NCBI GenBank assembly: GCA_012517205.1
Contig: JAAYVL010000038.1
Coordinates: 1-37,189, forward strand
Source: Verrucomicrobiota bacterium
GTDB lineage: Bacteria; Verrucomicrobiota; Verrucomicrobiia; Limisphaerales; UBA8199
Length of the DNA: 37,189 nt
Direction: 5' to 3'
Positions 32,086 through 37,189 of this stretch are shown here, piece by piece. Each line of letters begins with the position of its first letter. Position 1 is the stretch's first letter. The notes beneath the pieces were generated by a model, which ran no database searches, had not been told where the DNA came from, and saw nothing but the letters and a program-made list of their open reading frames with translations. Both the position numbers and the translations under genes were made by a program.

Positions 32086-34359
32086 TCAGGCATCGGGCGC
32101 GCCAATCAAATCCGCCACCGCCTGCAGGAGCGCGTCATCCCGATAGGCGCTCTTGGTCAGGTAGAAATCGGCGCCCGTAATCCGGCCGCGCGATTGGTCC
32201 CGTTCGCGGTCCTGGTTGGAGATGATCATCACCGGCAGGGACTTGAGCTGCGGGTCCTGCTTGATCAGCGAGGTCAATTCGATGCCGCTCAGGCGGGGCA
32301 TGTCCACATCGGCAATGACCAGGTCGTACTGGCTGGCGCGCACGGCGTTCCAGCCGTCCAACCCGTCCGTGGCGCCGTCGGTCAGGTAGCCGCGGCTGGC
32401 CAGCAGCTTCCGCATCAGTTCGCGGACGATCAGCGAGTCGTCCACCACCAGAATGCGTTTTCGCCGGCGGCCGGCCGGCGCGGGAGGCTGGGGGGGAACG
32501 AGCTTGAGGGGCTGCCCGGCCGCCAGTTTCCCCAGGGAGCGCAGCAGGTCGTCCACGTCCACAATCAGGACGGGCGCGCCGTTTTCCAGGAGCGCGGCGG
32601 AGCTGATGTTATTGACCTTGCCCAGGCGGGCATCCAGCGGCTGCACCACCAGCTCGCGTTCTCCCAGGAAGCGGTCCACGAGCACGCCATAGCTCGCGTT
32701 GCGATTGCCGAGAACCACCACCGCCCAGTCGTCGTCGCGCGGTTGGGGAGCTTCGGCGTCAAAGACCTGGTGGGCGGTCACCAGGGCGACCTGCCGCCCG
32801 GCGAAATGAAAATGATGGCGGCCCTCAAGGGTTTCCACCGCCGCGCGCGGCAGCCGCAAGGCGCGCGTGATCTGGTTTAGCGGGAAGGCGTAAGGTTCGC
32901 CATCCACCTCCACCAGCAAGGCGCGGAGCACCGAGAGCGTGAGCGGCAACTGCAACTGAACCTGCAAGCCCTGGCCGGGCTGGGTGCTGATACGCAAATG
33001 GCCGCGCACGCCGCGGACCATGTTCTGCACCACGTCAAGCCCGACGCCGCGCCCGGAAATCTCCGTCACGGTTTCCTTGAGCGTAAAGCCGGGCAGGCAG
33101 AGGAAGTCGAGCAGTTCGGGGGCCGTGAATTTTTCGGCCGCGGCCGGGTCGGCCAGGTTTCGCTGGCGGGCGGCTTCGCGCACGAGCTCCAGCGGAACGC
33201 CGGGGCCGTCGTCGGCGACCGTGACCAGCAACTGGCCGGCGCTGTGGCGCGCTTCCAGTCGGATGGTGCCCTCGCGGGGCTTGCCGAGGCGGTGGCGTTG
33301 CTCGGGCGTTTCGCAGCCGTGATCCACCGCGTTGCGCAGCAGGTGGGCAAGCGGGCTTTCCAATCGCTCCAGGAGGTCCCGGTCCACCGGAACGCTCTCG
33401 CCGATGATTTCGAGCCGCGCCTTTTTGCCCAGGGAATGGGCCAGGTCGCGAACCATGCGCGGAAACCGGCGGACGCCATCGCTGAAAGGGCGCATGCGCG
33501 TGCGCAGCACTTCGAGGTACAGGCGCTGGGAAAGCTGCGCGGAACGGCGGTCAAACAAGTCCAGCTCCTGCAGCCGGTCCGCCAGCAACTGCTGGCACGC
33601 GGCGGCCTTGTAGGCCAGTTCGGCAAGCTGGTGCCGCGTCCGCGCGGGCAGGCCCGCTTCATCGCCGTGCCGGCGCAGTTCTTCGAGTTGCTGCCCCAGT
33701 TCGTTTTGCTGGCGTTTGAGGCGCTGGAGGGAGTCGGCAAACGGGCGCATCCAGCGCGCTTCCACCAGGGACTCGCCGGCCAGGCCAAGCAGCCGGTTCA
33801 GGTTTTCGGCGGTGAGCCGCACCACGCGCTCGGGCACGCCCGGCCCGGGCGGGACGCTGGCCGGAGGGGGCATCTCTTCGGGGGCGGGCGGCGCGGTGTC
33901 CGGGATGGCGGGCGGCGGCGGGGCGGCGGCGGCCGCATCGCCGGCCTGGGCCAAATCCGCCAGCGCGCGGAGCAGCGTTTGGGTTTCGGCGGCCGGCGCG
34001 GATTCCCCGCCGGCGCCCGGAGTCTCGGCCTGCCGGGCGAGCTGGAGCAGCTCATCCGTGCCGCGGAGCAGCAGGTCAACTTCCGGCTGGCGCAGGACCA
34101 GTTTGCCCCGCTGGGCCAGGACGAAGCAATCCTCCAGCGCATGCGCGATTTGCACCGCGGCCTCCAGCCCCACGATGCGCGCGGCGCCCTTGAGCGAGTG
34201 GGCGGCGCGCATGAGCTCGGCCAGGTGTTCGGACGTTGCCGGTTTCTGTTCGAGCTCGAGCAGCCCGCGCGTGAGAATGGCGACCTGGTTTTCGGCTTCG
34301 ACGCGGAACAATTCCCGCATCGAGAGATTCGCCAGATCCTCGGGAGGGTCCGTGCTCAC
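32086..34359 (-). CDS. wspE: WspE-like CheA histidine kinase with C-terminal receiver
   Basis: The product is 757 aa from GTG 34359; the GTG overlaps the TGA of the WspD-like gene (GTGA), so translation is coupled. A longer frame to 34923 exists but runs antisense-free inside the WspD gene and is not homologous. Order: HPt with phospho-His 54 (RAAHSLKGAARIVG), a Pro/Ala linker, dimerisation helices, HATPase (LLRNAVDHGCETPEQRHRLG, VADDGPGVP, GRGVGLDVVQNMV), CheW-like domain, and REC (ILVVDDS, LVIADVDMPRLSG, YLTKSAY). ELFRVEAENQVAIL and RIVGLEAAVQIAHALEDCFV are closely like WspE of the Pseudomonas Wsp surface-sensing pathway. It would phosphorylate a WspR-type receiver, most likely REC1 of the neighbouring hybrid kinase. 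Confidence 0.9.
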   Translation of the reverse strand: MSTDPPEDLANLSMRELFRVEAENQVAILTRGLLELEQKPATSEHLAELMRAAHSLKGAARIVGLEAAVQIAHALEDCFVLAQRGKLVLRQPEVDLLLRGTDELLQLARQAETPGAGGESAPAAETQTLLRALADLAQAGDAAAAAPPPPAIPDTAPPAPEEMPPPASVPPGPGVPERVVRLTAENLNRLLGLAGESLVEARWMRPFADSLQRLKRQQNELGQQLEELRRHGDEAGLPARTRHQLAELAYKAAACQQLLADRLQELDLFDRRSAQLSQRLYLEVLRTRMRPFSDGVRRFPRMVRDLAHSLGKKARLEIIGESVPVDRDLLERLESPLAHLLRNAVDHGCETPEQRHRLGKPREGTIRLEARHSAGQLLVTVADDGPGVPLELVREAARQRNLADPAAAEKFTAPELLDFLCLPGFTLKETVTEISGRGVGLDVVQNMVRGVRGHLRISTQPGQGLQVQLQLPLTLSVLRALLVEVDGEPYAFPLNQITRALRLPRAAVETLEGRHHFHFAGRQVALVTAHQVFDAEAPQPRDDDWAVVVLGNRNASYGVLVDRFLGERELVVQPLDARLGKVNNISSAALLENGAPVLIVDVDDLLRSLGKLAAGQPLKLVPPQPPAPAGRRRKRILVVDDSLIVRELMRKLLASRGYLTDGATDGLDGWNAVRASQYDLVIADVDMPRLSGIELTSLIKQDPQLKSLPVMIISNQDRERDQSRGRITGADFYLTKSAYRDDALLQAVADLIGAPDA

Positions 34360-35048
34360 GCCAGGCTCCGGTTCAGGGACGAAAAGACGCGCTCGGCATC
34401 GAGCAGGCCGACCACCCGGCCCTGCCAGGGAAGCAGGCCCCGGGTATAAGCAAGCCCGGATTTTGCCAGCGTGGCCGGCGGTTCGGTCAATTCCGCGGCT
34501 TGAAACTTCTGGATGCCCCGAACCTCGTCCGCGGGAAAGGCATAGCGCTGCCCCGCCCAGTTGGCCACCAGCAGCCGATCGTAGGCCGCCTGCCGCGCTT
34601 CGGGTCGCGGGGGTTCGTCCCGCCGCAGCAAACGGGCGAGCGAGACGCAAAGCAGCAACTCGCCGCGCACATTCACCAGCCCCAGCACGATCCCCTGGCG
34701 TCGATGGGGCAGCGAATGAACCGGGCGGCGTTCGGCCACTTCCTGGAACACCTGCGCCGGCAAAGCGAGCCATTCGGCCTGGAGGCGAAACAACAGCACG
34801 GCTAGTGACGCCGGGGCCGCCGGCGTCTGCGCCTGCGCGAAATGCTCCGTCCAGGCGCGCCGGTAGTCCGGGGTCAGCGGGCGGTCCAGCAACTGCCGCG
34901 CGGCGGCGGAAAAGACCGGGCAATTGCGGCAGCGAATAACCTCCGCCAGCTTCGGGCAGGTGCCATTGCCCTGCCCGCCGATTTCATTCCAGCAAGCCCT
35001 GGGGTCCAGGACGGCGGGGGGCGAGGCTGGCGAATCGGGAGTCTTCAC
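34356..35048 (-). CDS. wspD: WspD-like CheW adaptor
   Basis: The product is 230 aa from GTG 35048 (MKTPDSPASPPAVL); no strong ribosome-binding site is visible. The N-terminal region has CWNEIGGQGNGTCPKL and CRNCPVF, a four-Cys pattern (residues 19, 31, 40, 43) typical of WspD. It is followed by a CheW fold (LLFRLQAEWLALPAQVFQEV, GLVNVRGELLLCVSLARLL, GLLPWQGRVVGLLDAERVF). It would couple a chemoreceptor array to the WspE kinase. No chemoreceptor, CheR or CheB gene is adjacent: glnS lies 83 bp upstream. Confidence 0.88.
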   Translation of the reverse strand: MKTPDSPASPPAVLDPRACWNEIGGQGNGTCPKLAEVIRCRNCPVFSAAARQLLDRPLTPDYRRAWTEHFAQAQTPAAPASLAVLLFRLQAEWLALPAQVFQEVAERRPVHSLPHRRQGIVLGLVNVRGELLLCVSLARLLRRDEPPRPEARQAAYDRLLVANWAGQRYAFPADEVRGIQKFQAAELTEPPATLAKSGLAYTRGLLPWQGRVVGLLDAERVFSSLNRSLA

Positions 35049-35131
35049 CGGAGTGGGGCGTCTTCCCGCCGGAAATCATGGCCGCCTGTCCCCGCTTTTG
35101 GGACGCCACCCAAAACGCCGGTCCTCCCCGG

Positions 35132-36952
35132 TCAGGCGGATTTTCGCGCTTCCTTGGCCCAGGTATCCTTGAGCGCGATGGTGCGGTTGAACACCCGCCG
35201 GTCCGGCGTACTGTCCTGGTCGAGCGTGAAATAACCCAGGCGCTCAAATTGATAGCGCAGCTCCGGGCGGGCGTCCTTCAGCCCCGGCTCGCATTTCGCC
35301 GTGACCACCTCCAGCGAGTGCGGGTTCAGGTGCTGCTTGAAGTCGCCGCTGGCGTCGGGCACGGGCACGGTAAAGAGCCGGTCGTAGAGGCGCACCTCGG
35401 CGTCCATCGCATGCGCGGCGCTGACCCAGTGAACGGTGCCCTTGACCTTGCGCGCGGCCGTCGGCCCGCCGGTCTTGCTGCCCAGGTCCGCCGTGCAGCG
35501 CAATTCCACCACCTGGCCGGCGGCGTCCTTGATCACCTCGTCGCACTTGATGATGTAGGCATACTTGAGGCGCACCTCGCCGCCGGGCCGCAGGCGGAAG
35601 TATTTGGGCGGCGGCGCTTCCATGAAATCCTCGCGCTCGATGTAAAGCTCGCGGCTGAAGGGGACCTTGCGCTTGCCCGCGCCCGGGTCTTCGGGGTTGT
35701 TGACGGCCTCGAGCTCCTCGACCTGGCCCTCGGGGTAATTGGTGATGACCACCTTGAGGGGGCGGAGCACCGCCAGCCGGCGCAGCGCGCGCCGGTTCAG
35801 GTCTTCCCGGATGCAATACTCCAGCACGGAGACATCGGTGATGCCGTTGTACTTGGTAATGCCGATATTGTAAGCGAAGTCGCGCAGCGCCTCGGGCGTG
35901 ACGCCGCGCCGGCGCAGGCCGCTGATGGTGGGCATCCGGGGATCATCCCAGCCGGAAACGAGGTTCTCGTTGACGAGCTGCATGAGCTTGCGCTTGCTCA
36001 TCACGGTGTAGCCCAGGCTCAGGCGGGCAAACTCATACTGGTGCGGCAGGGGCCGGGGCAGGTCAAGTTGTTCGAGAATCCAATCGTAGAGCGGGCGGTG
36101 CACCTCGAACTCCAGCGTGCAAATCGAATGCGTGATGCCCTCGAGATAATCGCTCAGGCAGTGGGCGAAATCGTACATGGGGTAAATGACCCACTTGGCG
36201 CCGGCGTGATGATGCTCCGCGTGGCGAATGCGGTAGAGCACCGGGTCGCGCATCCAGACATTCGGCGACGTCATGTCAATCTTCGCCCGCAGCGTGCGCG
36301 CTCCATCCGGAAACTCCCCGTTCTTCATCCGGACGAAGAGATCCAGGTTTTCCTCAATGGAACGGTTGCGGAAAGGGCTTTCCTGCCCGGGGCGATCCGG
36401 GGCGCCGCGATACTTGTCGGTGTCTTCCGCCGAGAGATCGTCCACATAGGCAACCCCCTTCTTGATGAGCTGCACGGCGTATTCGTAGGTCTGGTCGAAG
36501 TAATCACTGGCATAAAACGGCTCCAGCGGAACCTCCGACGCCCCGGTCACCGGCCCCAGGTAAAAATCGTTCTTGCCGTTGACGGTCTGGGCCACCGGAA
36601 ACTTGCCCTTGGGCTTGAGGCCAAGCCGGTCGTCCGCCCACCCGCGAATGAGCCACTTCACGTCCTCGATGATCGAGTCCACATATTCGACGTCTTCCTT
36701 GGTCGGGTTGGTGTCATCCATGCGCAGGTTGCAAACCCCGCCGAATTCCCGGGCAATGCCGAAGTTGAGGCAGATGGACTTGGCATGGCCGATGTGCAGG
36801 TAGCCATTCGGCTCGGGCGGGAAACGCGTATGGATCCGGGGGTATCTCTTTTCCGCGACGTGGGCAATCACGATGTCGCGGACAAAATCCGACGGCGTGT
36901 TCGGCGCACCGGTTGCGGCGGCAGGTTCAGAAGCTTTGTTAGCCATATTCAT
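35132..36952 (-). CDS. glnS: glutaminyl-tRNA synthetase
   Basis: The product is 606 aa, about 50 longer than E. coli GlnRS; an N-terminal extension of roughly 20 residues ([20 protein letters not shown]) is included. It charges tRNA-Gln directly. The class I motifs are [20 protein letters not shown] ([11 protein letters not shown]) and the KMSKS variant [11 protein letters not shown]. Other GlnRS landmarks: [36 protein letters not shown] and [19 protein letters not shown] 36952 or 36946. Having GlnRS means this organism does not need GatCAB for Gln-tRNA. It is the first gene of a minus-strand run that continues with the wsp genes. Confidence 0.96.
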   Translation of the reverse strand: MNMANKASEPAAATGAPNTPSDFVRDIVIAHVAEKRYPRIHTRFPPEPNGYLHIGHAKSICLNFGIAREFGGVCNLRMDDTNPTKEDVEYVDSIIEDVKWLIRGWADDRLGLKPKGKFPVAQTVNGKNDFYLGPVTGASEVPLEPFYASDYFDQTYEYAVQLIKKGVAYVDDLSAEDTDKYRGAPDRPGQESPFRNRSIEENLDLFVRMKNGEFPDGARTLRAKIDMTSPNVWMRDPVLYRIRHAEHHHAGAKWVIYPMYDFAHCLSDYLEGITHSICTLEFEVHRPLYDWILEQLDLPRPLPHQYEFARLSLGYTVMSKRKLMQLVNENLVSGWDDPRMPTISGLRRRGVTPEALRDFAYNIGITKYNGITDVSVLEYCIREDLNRRALRRLAVLRPLKVVITNYPEGQVEELEAVNNPEDPGAGKRKVPFSRELYIEREDFMEAPPPKYFRLRPGGEVRLKYAYIIKCDEVIKDAAGQVVELRCTADLGSKTGGPTAARKVKGTVHWVSAAHAMDAEVRLYDRLFTVPVPDASGDFKQHLNPHSLEVVTAKCEPGLKDARPELRYQFERLGYFTLDQDSTPDRRVFNRTIALKDTWAKEARKSA

Positions 36953-37189
36953 TTTGTATGGAACGAAGAATAACAGGACGGCCGCTCAATGTCCAACACG
37001 TAGCCGTCCCCCATTCCATCCCTCCCGATTATGGGAAATAAACCCGGAATCCCCGCCCTTTCGAAACCCCAACCGCTGGGTCTTTTGAGACCGCGAATCC
37101 GGCAGCCCTGGCACCCCGGCCAGCCGATAATCATCATGGAGCCCCAATGCCAAAACTAATAATTGCAACCCGCGTTGCCTTTCCGATCC
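36953..37189. other. upstream region of glnS
   Basis: This 237-bp stretch has no credible gene. On the minus strand, a weak promoter-like pair TTGGAC and TATTCT lies about 30-60 bp ahead of the glnS start. Nothing else stands out. Confidence 0.35.

Noticed and set aside
34360..34923. Longer start for the WspE-like kinase
   Set aside because: The extra sequence is the WspD-like gene read in a wrong frame; the GTG at 34359 overlaps the WspD stop and begins the WspE-like homology.

Overview
The window is a GC-rich, tightly packed chromosomal segment. It reads like a member of the Verrucomicrobiota, probably near the Pedosphaera/Limisphaerales group. This is inference from gene content: large TMTC-like membrane proteins with C-terminal TPRs, a secreted Calx-beta protein ending in a FYRLRR-type tail, a Spy-like LTxxQ protein, a hopanoid-type epimerase and glnS. 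No rRNA, transposase, phage gene or CRISPR array was seen. There is one tRNA (Lys, UUU).

Layout. (1) 1-222: 5' end of a secreted protein gene on the minus strand. (2) 334-5889: two minus-strand genes for polytopic GT-C/TMTC-like proteins whose different membrane parts carry a closely related TPR tail. (3) 5890-6480: a regulatory region with two operator-like palindromes and copy 1 of an unusual palindromic array of 11-bp units. (4) 6481-16604: an arylpyruvate/arylacetyl-CoA island with a 4HBT thioesterase, two PaaK-type CoA ligases each followed by a tandem-ACT protein, a PaaI-type thioesterase and indolepyruvate:ferredoxin oxidoreductase IorAB. A large secreted Calx-beta protein is embedded in it. 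(5) 16652-22975: housekeeping and accessory genes: asd, an OYE-type ene-reductase, argG, hpnA-like epimerase, Spy-like protein and a secreted cyclophilin. Copy 2 of the 11-bp array lies upstream of asd. (6) 23097-28370: tRNA-Lys, an unrecognised membrane protein, a SEL1-repeat/S1C protease gene with an apparent frameshift behind its signal peptide, and an MFS transporter. (7) 28426-36952, all minus strand: glnS, a WspD-like CheW, a WspE-like CheA-REC kinase, a hybrid histidine kinase and an S66 LD-carboxypeptidase.

How the genes may work together. IorAB would oxidise aryl-pyruvates from aromatic amino acid transamination to arylacetyl-CoA. The PaaK ligases interconvert arylacetate and its CoA ester, the two hotdog thioesterases can release CoA, and the ACT proteins are plausible amino-acid sensors. 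In the signalling block, the kinase that would normally drive the diguanylate cyclase WspR sits next to a protein that keeps a WspR-like receiver and linker but replaces GGDEF with a histidine kinase, two more receivers and an HPt. This suggests a Wsp input feeding a phosphorelay.

The two most unusual signals are the paired palindromic arrays at 6229-6325 and 17871-17978 and the WspR-receiver/histidine-kinase fusion at 29397-31937.
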